From: Methylomicrobium sp035916875 | Lineage (GTDB): Bacteria; Pseudomonadota; Gammaproteobacteria; Methylococcales; Methylomonadaceae | Direction of reading: 5' to 3' | Assembly (NCBI RefSeq): GCF_035916875.1 | Contig: NZ_JAXUHN010000094.1 | Location: 147,145 to 211,144, forward strand | Length of the DNA: 64,000 nt | Shown: positions 1-7,971 of the stretch, in pieces | Layout of the letters: every line of letters starts with the position of its first letter | Numbering within the stretch: the stretch's first letter is position 1 | Made by a program: the position numbers and the translations under genes | Notes under the pieces: model-generated | What the model was told of the DNA's origin: nothing | What the model saw: the letters and a program-made list of their open reading frames with translations, nothing else | Databases searched by the model: none

Positions 1-551
1 AGACGCAGCCGTATCCTTTCGTGTTTGTTGACGGCGGTATTACAATGTACAACAACCCGTCCTTTCAGGCATTTTTGATGGCGACGGTTGGACCCTACAA
101 GTTGAATTGGCAAACCGGGGTAGACAAATTATTGATCGTTTCGATAGGCACCGGCGCGAATGCGGAGGCGAACGCCGATTTGGGGCCGGATGAAATGAAT
201 CTGATCTACAATGCGAAATCGATTCCGTCTGCCTTGATGTTTGCAGCGCTGAATGAGCAGGATCTGTTATGCCGGGTATTCGGCAAATGCGTGTTCGGGC
301 ACGAGCTGGACAGCGAAATCGGCGATTTGATCGATCAAAACCGGCATTGGCCCACTGCCGCCAAACTATTTACCTATGCCCGCTACAATGCCGAGTTGAG
401 CGTCAAAGGCTTAACTGATCTCGGTTTGCCTCATATTCAGCCGGCGCAGGTTCAACAGCTGGACTCGATCAAATATGTCGATGAATTAAGCGAAGTTGGA
501 CGCGCAGTCGCCAAGAAGGTCGCCCCCGAGCATTTTGGGGGGTTTATTTAG
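1..551 (+). CDS. Patatin-like phospholipase family protein, C-terminal part (5' end outside window)
   Basis: The frame is open from the first bases of the window, so only the C-terminal ~180 residues are visible. FVDGGITMYNNP carries the D-G-G motif that supplies the catalytic Asp of patatin-like Ser-Asp lipid hydrolases, and LLIVSIGTGA is the strand that usually follows it. The GXSXG nucleophile elbow and the oxyanion Gly-rich motif must lie upstream. The part after residue ~60 contains no recognised domain. Family membership is fairly secure; substrate is unknown, but acyl-ester hydrolysis of lipids is the family activity. A strong hairpin follows the stop codon, and the next gene converges on it. 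Confidence 0.75.
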   Translation, partial: TQPYPFVFVDGGITMYNNPSFQAFLMATVGPYKLNWQTGVDKLLIVSIGTGANAEANADLGPDEMNLIYNAKSIPSALMFAALNEQDLLCRVFGKCVFGHELDSEIGDLIDQNRHWPTAAKLFTYARYNAELSVKGLTDLGLPHIQPAQVQQLDSIKYVDELSEVGRAVAKKVAPEHFGGFI

Positions 552-579
552 GCGCTTTCTCACAATAAATATTGCAAAG

Positions 580-617
580 CGCGGATCAGGGAGCGCATCA
601 ACGCTCCCTGATCCGCG
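580..617. terminator. Strong hairpin between convergent genes (bidirectional terminator candidate)
   Basis: Sixteen perfectly paired bases (580-595 with 602-617) enclose a six-base CATCAA loop. It lies 29 bases after the patatin-like stop and before the 3' end of the opposite-strand host-attachment gene. There is no clear T-run on either side, so it may be a 3'-end stabilising hairpin or a dispersed palindrome rather than a classical Rho-independent terminator. Confidence 0.55.
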
Positions 618-719
618 AAGCCACAACGCTTCGAACGGTCCATAGCCCGGCGCGGAGACGCGTCCTATCCGTCAACTCGATACGCGTATATGCGCAACCG
701 CCTTGCCGCCATCAGACTA

Positions 720-1160
720 TTACGGCAAAAACTCCGGTAAATGCGTTCTGATGTCGGCTGCGCTCAAGTCGGCAAGATTTTTGTTCAGTTCAAGAGTAAT
801 ATGCGTGTTCAAGTGGTTCGGCATATGCTGTCTGATCAATCCTAAAATAGACGGACCGGCGATCACGATCAGTTGGTTGAAACGGTTGGTGTTATGCGCG
901 TATTCGAGGTAATGCACGATTTCGGTCGCGAAGACATCGGCCTCGTGCTTTTTCGGATCGGTTGGCTGTTCGAATGCATGGCCGCCGAGCCCGCCGGGAT
1001 TTTTGACCCTGCCGGGCAAGTCCGAAGTCATTTCGCGGTCGTGCAAACGGCCTTCCGCGTGCACCAATGTATCTATTTCCTGTAACGGCGCGGAAGACGA
1101 GTCGATTTGAAAGAAGCGCGCGCGGCTGTGGTCTGCAACAACTACCCAGGTGGTCATCAT
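720..1160 (-). CDS. Host attachment protein family (AtsE-like)
   Basis: A 146-residue protein starting MMTTWVVVADHSRARFF, the N-terminal signature of the 'host attachment protein' family (Host_attach, named after Agrobacterium). The middle (EGRLHDREMTSDLPGR, then FATEIVHYLEYA) and the C-terminal segment with NKNLADL also match the family layout. There is no signal peptide or membrane segment, so it should be cytoplasmic. The molecular function is not established; the fold resembles eRF1/Pelota-like domains, and the family name reflects a phenotype only. A GAGG Shine-Dalgarno element eight bases upstream supports the start. It is monocistronic, convergent with the patatin-like gene and divergent from mtgA. 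Confidence 0.8.
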   Translation of the reverse strand: MMTTWVVVADHSRARFFQIDSSSAPLQEIDTLVHAEGRLHDREMTSDLPGRVKNPGGLGGHAFEQPTDPKKHEADVFATEIVHYLEYAHNTNRFNQLIVIAGPSILGLIRQHMPNHLNTHITLELNKNLADLSAADIRTHLPEFLP

Positions 1161-1223
1161 AGTGTAATCCTCAGTTAATAATCAGCGGGAGTCATTGTGC
1201 GCGAAAGCCACCTTATTGGCTAT

Positions 1224-1232
1224 TGGTATAAT
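1224..1232 (+). promoter_or_regulatory. Extended -10 promoter candidate for mtgA
   Basis: TGGTATAAT matches the extended -10 consensus TGnTATAAT exactly, and no convincing -35 is needed for that class. It lies 66 bases before the mtgA start in the divergent intergenic region. Confidence 0.45.
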
Positions 1233-1297
1233 TACCTAGCGCAGATTCGATCAAAAATCGGCCTCGGGTATTCAATCCCGCCCAAAGCCTATATCAT

Positions 1298-2062
1298 ATG
1301 ATGCTGAAAGTTTCCCACACTATCTCTCGCTTGACCAGAAAACATCGCCACTCAAAGCGCACCGACTCCCGGTCACCAGCTCTCCGCGCCATTCTCTACA
1401 AATTTGCCTGGCAGGTCATGTGGGCATTCATTGCTTCGTCAGTCGGATTTTGTTTGCTGTTCCGTTGGCTGCCGCTGCCGACGACCGCTTTCATGCTGAA
1501 CCGTCATGTCGAGGATTTTCGTTACGAGACCGCATTCCGATCGATAGACTACCGTTGGGTCGGCGCCAAAAAGATTTCGTCTGCCGCTTACCAGGCGGTA
1601 ATCGCCTCCGAGGACCAGCGATTTTTTGACCATGCGGGCTTTGATTTCCTCTCGATTCAGGCGGCGGTCGATAACTATTTCGACGGACGCCGTCTTCGGG
1701 GAGCCAGCACGATTTCGCAGCAGGTGGCGAAAAATCTGTTTTTAAGCCCTTCCAAAAGCCTTATCCGCAAAGGCTTCGAAGTCTGGTTTACGGTTCTGCT
1801 GGAAATGTTCTGGAGCAAAGAGCGGATTTTGACCGTTTATTTGAACGTCGCGGAGTTCGGCGACCATCTGTTCGGCATCGAAGCCGCCAGCCAGCGCTAT
1901 TTCGGCGTTCCGGCCAGTAAATTGAGCCGCGCGCAGGCTGCCTTGCTCGCGGCGACGTTGCCGAATCCGTTGCGCCTCAAAGCGGCGCGTCCGTCATCCT
2001 ATGTCCATGCGCGGCAGCAATGGATTCTTAGGCAGATGCGCCATATCGATTATCCGCGTTGA
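1298..2062 (+). CDS. mtgA: Monofunctional biosynthetic peptidoglycan transglycosylase
   Basis: A 254-residue GT51 glycosyltransferase that polymerises lipid II into glycan strands at the outer face of the inner membrane. After a basic cytoplasmic N-terminus there is one membrane anchor at about residues 38-57. The GT51 motifs follow in order: ASEDQRFFDH with the catalytic Glu near residue 106, RGASTISQQVAKNLFL, the KGFEVWFTVLLE segment, and KERILTVYLN. There is no transpeptidase domain, and the length fits MtgA (about 240 residues) rather than a class A PBP. ATG codons occur at 1298 and 1301; neither has a strong Shine-Dalgarno sequence. The short basic Ser/Arg-rich extension before the anchor is unremarkable. 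Confidence 0.95.
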   Translation: MMLKVSHTISRLTRKHRHSKRTDSRSPALRAILYKFAWQVMWAFIASSVGFCLLFRWLPLPTTAFMLNRHVEDFRYETAFRSIDYRWVGAKKISSAAYQAVIASEDQRFFDHAGFDFLSIQAAVDNYFDGRRLRGASTISQQVAKNLFLSPSKSLIRKGFEVWFTVLLEMFWSKERILTVYLNVAEFGDHLFGIEAASQRYFGVPASKLSRAQAALLAATLPNPLRLKAARPSSYVHARQQWILRQMRHIDYPR

Positions 2063-2168
2063 GACCCCCTTTCAAAGTGTGCCCGTTTATGCCGATAATA
2101 TGCGGGCGTTGCCCTGTCGTTGAACATCGGATTTAGCCCTTGGTCTTAGTAGCGGAGGAAGATAGAAA

Positions 2169-3257
2169 ATGAAAAAGATGATTATGCTGGCGATGCTCTT
2201 TGCATGCGTGCTGAAAGGAGCCCTGAGTCAGGCCGAGGACAGCCGGCAAGGCGTTTCCGGTTTGGCGGTCGCGACCTTTGCGGGGGGCTGTTTCTGGTGC
2301 ACCGAGTCCGATTTCGAAAAACTGCCCGGCGTCAAAAAAGTCATTTCGGGGTTCAGCGGGGGGCTGGTCGCCAATCCGACCTATGAACAAGTTTCCGGCG
2401 GAAAGACAGGCCACGTCGAAAGCGTGCAGGTTTATTTCGACCCCAATGAGATCGATTATGCAACACTGCTGCAAGCCTTCTGGCGCATGATCGACCCGAC
2501 CGACAACGAAGGTTCGTTTGTCGATCGCGGCAATCAATACCGTTCGGTGATTTTTTATCATGACGAAGAGCAAAAAGCCCAGGCCGAAAAATCGCTCGCG
2601 GAGTTGGCGGCATCGAAACGTTATTCCGCGCCGATTGTGACCGAAATCCGCAAATTCGAGAATTTTTATCCGGCCGAGGATTATCATCAGGATTATTACA
2701 AAAACAATCCGCTGCGCTACAAATATTACCGCTATCGTTCGGGCCGCGACCAGTATCTGGAAAAAACCTGGGGCGATGATTTGCACTTGAATATTGCTCC
2801 TAAGGCACAGTCCGGCGCCTTTACCAAACCCTCGAAGGAAGAGCTTGCCAGGCGCCTGACCGAACTTCAATATCAAGTCACGCAGGAAGAAACGACCGAG
2901 CCGCCGTTCAAAAACGCTTATTGGAATGAAAAGCACGACGGCATCTATGTCGATGTGGTCAGCGGCGAACCGCTGTTTTCATCGAAAGACAAGTACGATT
3001 CCGGCACCGGCTGGCCGAGTTTCACGAAACCGCTGGTCGAAGATAACATTATCAAGAAAAAGGATTTTCTCTTGATCGTGCCGCGCACCGAAGTTCGCAG
3101 CCGCGCCGCCGATTCGCATCTCGGGCATGTGTTTGACGACGGCCCCAAGCCGACGGGATTGAGGTATTGCATCAATTCGGCCGCGCTACGCTTTATTCCG
3201 GTCGAAGAAATGGAAAAGGAAGGCTATGGCAAGTTTTTGTCCCTATTCGGAAAATAA
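2169..3257 (+). CDS. msrAB: Bifunctional methionine sulfoxide reductase MsrA-MsrB, exported
   Basis: A 362-residue fusion repairing both S- and R-methionine sulfoxide. Residues 1 to ~22 form a signal peptide, so it probably acts in the periplasm. The MsrA domain starts at about residue 33 with GGCFWCTES (catalytic Cys41; Cys44 may be a resolving Cys). The MsrB domain covers roughly residues 215-355 with SGTGWPSF and the catalytic Cys334 in [11 protein letters not shown]. The two CXXC pairs that bind structural zinc in many MsrB proteins are absent, as in the zinc-free subtype. It resembles the reductase part of neisserial PilB but lacks the N-terminal thioredoxin-like domain, so an external periplasmic electron donor is needed. 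AGGAAG eight bases upstream supports the start. Confidence 0.93.
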   Translation: MKKMIMLAMLFACVLKGALSQAEDSRQGVSGLAVATFAGGCFWCTESDFEKLPGVKKVISGFSGGLVANPTYEQVSGGKTGHVESVQVYFDPNEIDYATLLQAFWRMIDPTDNEGSFVDRGNQYRSVIFYHDEEQKAQAEKSLAELAASKRYSAPIVTEIRKFENFYPAEDYHQDYYKNNPLRYKYYRYRSGRDQYLEKTWGDDLHLNIAPKAQSGAFTKPSKEELARRLTELQYQVTQEETTEPPFKNAYWNEKHDGIYVDVVSGEPLFSSKDKYDSGTGWPSFTKPLVEDNIIKKKDFLLIVPRTEVRSRAADSHLGHVFDDGPKPTGLRYCINSAALRFIPVEEMEKEGYGKFLSLFGK

Positions 3258-3379
3258 ACCATTGCCGAGCCGCGGCGTCAACAGCTGTCTTATTTATGGT
3301 AAAATTCGACAGTTTTATGAAAATTTCGGCGATTCGGCGCTTTTTCGGCGGGCGGACCCTTAACACCATGTGAGTCGCA

Positions 3380-4387
3380 ATGACCCAACCTTCTGAAGCC
3401 AGGCAACTGATAGACCGTTTCGGCAGAAAGATCGATTACCTGCGTATTTCGATCACCGACCGTTGCGATTTCCGTTGCGTCTATTGCATGGCCGAGGACA
3501 TGACGTTTCTGCCGCGCGCGCAAATTCTAACACTGGAAGAAATCGAGACGATCGCAAGCGCATTTACCGAGCTTGGCGTCAAAAAAATCCGCATTACCGG
3601 CGGCGAGCCGTTGGTTCGCAAAGGCGCGTTGGACTTACTGGCGAACCTCGGCAGGTTGCCGGGACTCAAGGAGCTGGTGATTACGACCAACGGCGCGCAG
3701 CTCGAAACGATGGCTCCGGCCTTGAAAAAAGCCGGCGTTAGACGGATCAACATCAGTGTCGATTCACTCGATCCGGCAAAATTCAAGGCAATCACCCGCA
3801 CCGGCAATTTACAGACCGTGCTGAACGGCATCGCCGCCGCGAAGGCCGAAGGTTTTGACCGAATCAAGATCAACACGGTCGTGCTGAAGGACAGCAATCA
3901 TACGGAAGTCTGCGATCTGGTGCAATTCGCGGTCGACAGCGAAATCGACATCAGTTTTATCGAGGAGATGCCGCTCGGTGTTGTCGAACATCACGACCGG
4001 TCAATGTCTTATTATTCGAGCGATATGATCAAAAAGGATCTGGCGGCGCGCTTTGCGCTGCTCGCGACGCCCGAAAAAACCGGCGGACCTTCCACTTATT
4101 TCCGTGTCGCCGGCAGCGTGACCCGCGTCGGTTTCATTTCGCCGCACAGCCATAATTTTTGCAGCGCCTGCAACCGGGTCAGGCTGACCGCCGAAGGCCG
4201 CCTGTTGCTCTGCCTCGGCAACGAACATTCGGTCGATCTGAAACAGGTTCTCCGCACGCATCCGGGCAATATCGACCTGCTGAAACAAACGCTGATCGAC
4301 GCGATGCAGATCAAACCCCTTCGCCACGAGTTCAACCTGCAAGAACAGCCGGTGATCCTCCGCTACATGAACATGACCGGCGGCTAG
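3380..4387 (+). CDS. moaA: GTP 3',8-cyclase MoaA (molybdenum cofactor biosynthesis)
   Basis: A 335-residue radical SAM enzyme that, with MoaC, turns GTP into cyclic pyranopterin monophosphate. The N-terminal SAM cluster motif is CDFRCVYC and the SAM-binding GGEPL follows. The C-terminal substrate-side cluster is [18 protein letters not shown]. The protein ends in the conserved Gly-Gly needed for activity. Length and motif order are standard. No other moa gene is in the window. rhlE follows 40 bases later and may be co-transcribed by proximity, without functional connection. Confidence 0.97.
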   Translation: MTQPSEARQLIDRFGRKIDYLRISITDRCDFRCVYCMAEDMTFLPRAQILTLEEIETIASAFTELGVKKIRITGGEPLVRKGALDLLANLGRLPGLKELVITTNGAQLETMAPALKKAGVRRINISVDSLDPAKFKAITRTGNLQTVLNGIAAAKAEGFDRIKINTVVLKDSNHTEVCDLVQFAVDSEIDISFIEEMPLGVVEHHDRSMSYYSSDMIKKDLAARFALLATPEKTGGPSTYFRVAGSVTRVGFISPHSHNFCSACNRVRLTAEGRLLLCLGNEHSVDLKQVLRTHPGNIDLLKQTLIDAMQIKPLRHEFNLQEQPVILRYMNMTGG

Positions 4388-4427
4388 GCCGCGCGTCTTC
4401 TTACCTTATCTTTTATCGAGCTTCTTG

Positions 4428-5708
4428 ATGTCATTTGAACAACTCGGCCTTGCCGCGCCTTTGCTGAAATCAGTTGCGGAACAAGGCTATGTCACCCCGA
4501 CCCCGATCCAGCGGCAATCGATCCCTCTGATTCTGGAAGGCCGGGATGTGCTGGCCGGCGCGCAAACCGGCACCGGCAAAACTGCCGGTTTCTCGCTGCC
4601 GCTGTTGCAGCTTTTGGCCGAATCCGAAATCAAACCGCAAAAACCGCGTAAAATCCGGGCGCTGATTCTGACGCCGACCCGCGAACTGGCCGCACAGGTT
4701 TATGACAGCGTCAGAGCCTACGGCAAGCATTTGCCGTTATTTGCCGAAGTGATCGTCGGCGGCGTCAGCATCAACGGCCAAATCCGCAGTCTGCAAAGGG
4801 GCTGCGACATCGTCGTCGCGACGCCGGGGCGCCTGCTCGATCATCTACTGCAAAAAAACATCGATCTATCCCACCTGCAAATATTGGTACTCGACGAGGC
4901 GGACCGGATGCTCGACATGGGCTTTTTGCCGGACATCCGGAGGATCATCGGCCATTTGCCGAAACAGAAGCAAAGCCTGCTGTTTTCGGCGACCTTTCCG
5001 GAGGAGATAAAGGGACTCGCCAAGCAATTGCTGAATGAACCGGCTGAAGTATCGGTCACACCGCACAATACGACCGCCGACAACATTAAGGAACTGTGTT
5101 ACGGCATCGGCAAGGAATACAAGCGCGAGTTGCTGTCGTATCTGATCGGCAGCAACAACTGGAAGCAAGTGCTGATCTTTGTGCGCACCAAGCACGGCGC
5201 GGACCGCCTCGAAAAGCAGTTGATCAAGGACGGCATACGCACCGCCGCGCTGCACGGCGACAAATCGCAGGGCGCGCGCACCCGTGCGCTTGAACAATTC
5301 AAGGCAGGTCAGGTCGCAGCTCTTGTCGCGACCGACATCGCCGCGCGCGGACTCGACATCGACGACTTGCCGCACGTAATCAATTTTGACCTGCCGCAAG
5401 TCCCGGAAGACTATATTCACAGGATCGGCCGCACCGGCCGCGCGGGCGCGAACGGCGAAGCGATTTCGCTGGTTTGTCCCGAGGAAGCCTATCAGCTTGC
5501 CCAGATCGAAAAGCTGCTCGGACGGGAGTTGCCGCGGGTCGCCGATACCGGTTACGAGCCAGTCTCTCTGAAAGTGATGGACCGTGCGAATCCGAAGGCG
5601 CCTAAAAATCCATCCGGCAAAAAAGATTATCGGCATCACAATAAAACGCCGAAACGCGGCGGCAAGCCGGCGACCAAAAAACCGCGGCGCGGCGGCATCG
5701 GGATGTAA
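4428..5708 (+). CDS. rhlE: DEAD-box ATP-dependent RNA helicase RhlE
   Basis: A 426-residue RNA-dependent ATPase for RNA remodelling and ribosome assembly or RNA turnover. It shows the full DEAD-box set: F-Q motif at residues ~3-30, Walker [21 protein letters not shown] within [15 protein letters not shown], and [10 protein letters not shown]. The C-terminal ~50 residues are a Lys/Arg/Gly-rich basic tail typical of RhlE. The ATG at 4428 gives [12 protein letters not shown], the usual RhlE beginning, and is preferred over the in-frame TTG one codon upstream. Confidence 0.93.
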   Translation: MSFEQLGLAAPLLKSVAEQGYVTPTPIQRQSIPLILEGRDVLAGAQTGTGKTAGFSLPLLQLLAESEIKPQKPRKIRALILTPTRELAAQVYDSVRAYGKHLPLFAEVIVGGVSINGQIRSLQRGCDIVVATPGRLLDHLLQKNIDLSHLQILVLDEADRMLDMGFLPDIRRIIGHLPKQKQSLLFSATFPEEIKGLAKQLLNEPAEVSVTPHNTTADNIKELCYGIGKEYKRELLSYLIGSNNWKQVLIFVRTKHGADRLEKQLIKDGIRTAALHGDKSQGARTRALEQFKAGQVAALVATDIAARGLDIDDLPHVINFDLPQVPEDYIHRIGRTGRAGANGEAISLVCPEEAYQLAQIEKLLGRELPRVADTGYEPVSLKVMDRANPKAPKNPSGKKDYRHHNKTPKRGGKPATKKPRRGGIGM

Positions 5709-5751
5709 CCTTGCAGGGCGCGAGACAGTGGCAAGCCGGGAACGGAAAATT

Positions 5752-6018
5752 TTGATAGCGTTTAACCGGCGGCTCTTGGTTTTGTTTTCATCCTGTTTAT
5801 TGTGCGCATGCGCCGAGGTCAAACAGACCGGAAAAGTCATCGGGCATACGACGCGCGATGTGACTCGGGCAATCGGCCACGGTACGCGCGATGTGGTCAA
5901 AGGGATTGGGCATGGTACACGCGATGCGGCCAGGGAAATCGGTCATGGCACGAGAAACGCGGTTCACGGCATAGGGCAAGGGATCAATGACGCAGTCAGT
6001 CCGTCAGAACGCGAGTAG
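5752..6018 (+). CDS. Small lipoprotein with tandem 11-residue repeats
   Basis: About 88 residues. A hydrophobic leader ends in LLCAC, which looks like a lipobox, so the mature product probably starts at that Cys and is membrane anchored. The mature part is almost wholly an 11-residue repeat of the type GHGTRDVVKGI, five copies with the last degenerate; the DNA shows the same 33-base periodicity. Spacing of hydrophobic residues suggests amphipathic helices. I do not recognise a family beyond 'repeat lipoprotein'. The start is uncertain: TTG at 5752 gives the most compact signal peptide, GTG at 5728 is possible, and no ATG is available. It follows rhlE by 43 bases and its stop codon overlaps a strong hairpin. 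Confidence 0.55.
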   Translation: MIAFNRRLLVLFSSCLLCACAEVKQTGKVIGHTTRDVTRAIGHGTRDVVKGIGHGTRDAAREIGHGTRNAVHGIGQGINDAVSPSERE

Positions 6019-6050
6019 TCCGGATGCCGCGAAGCGGAATCCGGACTACT
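6014..6050. terminator. Bidirectional hairpin / dispersed palindrome
   Basis: A 12-base perfect stem (6014-6025 with 6039-6050) continues after one mismatch into a CCGC/GCGG stem closed by a GAA triloop. It overlaps the stop codon of the repeat lipoprotein and precedes the 3' end of the opposite-strand dabB, a position fitting a bidirectional terminator. The sequence also resembles dispersed palindromes found in many proteobacterial genomes. Confidence 0.6.
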
Positions 6051-6054
6051 CTGT

Positions 6055-7971
6055 TCAATAATAGCTTTTATTCAACTCCACCGGCCGTCCCATGCACAAT
6101 CTGAGGAAGATGCGGGCGGCGGCGATGCCGTTGACTACGAACGAAAATGCTATCAGCGCCGCAAACCAGGGATGCTGGCTGCTGGCGTGATAGAGCAGCA
6201 AGTCTTCGCCGACGAAGGCCGGTGTAATCGGGAAGCCGACCAGTCCCAAAAAGCTGATGAACAATAACAGCGATAAACCGGGTTTGGTTTCCGCCATGCC
6301 TCGATAGGCGAACGGCGTCTCCGCGAAATTTTCCGATTTCAACATCCGGTTTAATACCGCGATGCCGAGCAGCCAGGCCGGGATGATGCCGGTCAGAAAC
6401 AATACCGCATCGTCCCAGGCGGAATTGACCATGAACCAGACCGCGACGCAGGCGAAAAAGTAGCTGAGCGCAATATCGTTCCAGGTTCTGAAAGGACTGT
6501 GTTTTTGGCTGAAGCCGCTCAACGTGGCCAATACCATCGAGATCGAGGCGGGAATGGCCAGATATTTGTGATGCATCAAATCCACTTCAGCCACGAATAT
6601 GAACAGGCCGAAAATTATCAGTGCGGTCAATCCTTTGATCCAAGGGCTTATTGCGTTCATCTCGGCGCCGACTTTTTTCAGCGGCTCCCACAACAAAAAG
6701 CGGACTAGCAGTTCGAGATTGCATTCCTGTAACGAAAATACATACAAGGTATTGCGCAGCACGTCCGGCAGGGTGTCACGGATCGAGGCCGGCAGTTTGT
6801 CGCGCATCGTGCCGCTTTTAATGTAAAACTCGGTGTCGGCGGAGCCTTCCAGCCGCAGTAAATGAGCGACGATCGAAGGCGATACCAGCAACTGATAACA
6901 GCGCAAAAATGCATTGCCCAGAAAATGCACCAGTACCAGCGCTTCCAGCCCCAAAGCCAATTCCATGAACATGAAGCCGACCTGGGTAATCGAGCCATAG
7001 GCGATCTGGCCCTTGATGTTGGATTGGGTTTTTTCGGACAGGCTCGCGGTACAAACCGTCAACAAGCCGATTAGAAACACGATCGCGCGAGTCAGGATGT
7101 GGTAAGACCAGATCGGCATCGTGCGCAGCAGCAGGAATACGCCGAGATGCACCGACAAGGCGCCGTAAAATATCGCGCTCGAGGGCGTGGGCCCTTCCAT
7201 TGCGCGCGGCAGCCAGAAACTGAACGGAAATTGCGCCGATTTTCCCGATGCGGCCATTACGATCAATAGCGATAACAACAATAGGGCAGGATAGCCGGCA
7301 GGCGGCATCGCATCGTTTTCGAATAAACCGGCGATCTGACTGAAATGATCGCTTTCATGGAACAACAGATGCGTCATCCAGGCGCCCAGCAGCAGACCGA
7401 TGTCGCAAAAACGGTAAATCGTGTAGGCGCGCAAGGCGTTACGGACCGGTTGCGGTCGGTGGCGGTAAAAGGCGATCAACAGAAAGGACGACACGCCGAC
7501 GATCTCCCAGCCCGCGAACAACATATCGATCGAGCCGGACAAAATGACCATGATCAGGCCGAACACGAACGCATAAATGGTCAGAAAGAAGCGTTTATAG
7601 CCGGCTTCGCGGTGCAGATAATAGCGGCAGTAGCGGATGATGATCGAAAAAATGATCCAGACGCATAACAGGTAAACCGCGCCGACCTTGTCGAGATAGA
7701 ACAGCACCGGAAAGCGGTAATCGCCTTTCTCGTAAAGGATGAAGGCCTCGTATTCGTGAGCCGGGAAGCCCGCCAGCGCCCAAACGATAAGCAGGGAGGC
7801 GATGCTGATGCCCAGCGCGACCGCGAATCCGTAACTGATCGCGGCGATTCTTTTTTCCGCGACGCTCCAGTATTCAAATTCGGAAAATTTTTTCAGATCC
7901 TTCGGCGCCAGGAAGATCGTCAGGAAACCCAGTAAGGGCATGAGCTGGCAGTCCAGCAGTAAGACATTCAT
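6055..7971 (-). CDS. dabB: DabB-type proton-conducting membrane subunit (NuoL/Mrp-like) of a two-gene DAB carbon transporter
   Basis: A 638-residue polytopic inner-membrane protein of the proton-conducting antiporter family (PF00361). The conserved transmembrane Glu lies in GWEIVGVSSFLLIAF and the channel Lys in GKSAQFPFSFWLPRAMEGP, as in NuoL and DabB. In DAB complexes this subunit is thought to couple cation influx to bicarbonate accumulation by DabA. Its ATG overlaps the stop of the upstream dabA by four bases (ATGA), so translation is probably coupled. The rest of a Mrp or Nuo operon is absent, which argues against a respiratory complex I role. Assignment rests on family and on adjacency to DabA. 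Confidence 0.88.
   Translation of the reverse strand: MNVLLLDCQLMPLLGFLTIFLAPKDLKKFSEFEYWSVAEKRIAAISYGFAVALGISIASLLIVWALAGFPAHEYEAFILYEKGDYRFPVLFYLDKVGAVYLLCVWIIFSIIIRYCRYYLHREAGYKRFFLTIYAFVFGLIMVILSGSIDMLFAGWEIVGVSSFLLIAFYRHRPQPVRNALRAYTIYRFCDIGLLLGAWMTHLLFHESDHFSQIAGLFENDAMPPAGYPALLLLSLLIVMAASGKSAQFPFSFWLPRAMEGPTPSSAIFYGALSVHLGVFLLLRTMPIWSYHILTRAIVFLIGLLTVCTASLSEKTQSNIKGQIAYGSITQVGFMFMELALGLEALVLVHFLGNAFLRCYQLLVSPSIVAHLLRLEGSADTEFYIKSGTMRDKLPASIRDTLPDVLRNTLYVFSLQECNLELLVRFLLWEPLKKVGAEMNAISPWIKGLTALIIFGLFIFVAEVDLMHHKYLAIPASISMVLATLSGFSQKHSPFRTWNDIALSYFFACVAVWFMVNSAWDDAVLFLTGIIPAWLLGIAVLNRMLKSENFAETPFAYRGMAETKPGLSLLLFISFLGLVGFPITPAFVGEDLLLYHASSQHPWFAALIAFSFVVNGIAAARIFLRLCMGRPVELNKSYY

Noticed and set aside
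2133..2936. 267-codon minus-strand ORF
   Set aside because: Lies fully antisense to msrAB, has no recognisable domain, and msrAB shows all catalytic motifs.
4866..5900. 344-codon minus-strand ORF
   Set aside because: Antisense to rhlE; its composition is an Arg/Ala-rich mirror of the real gene.
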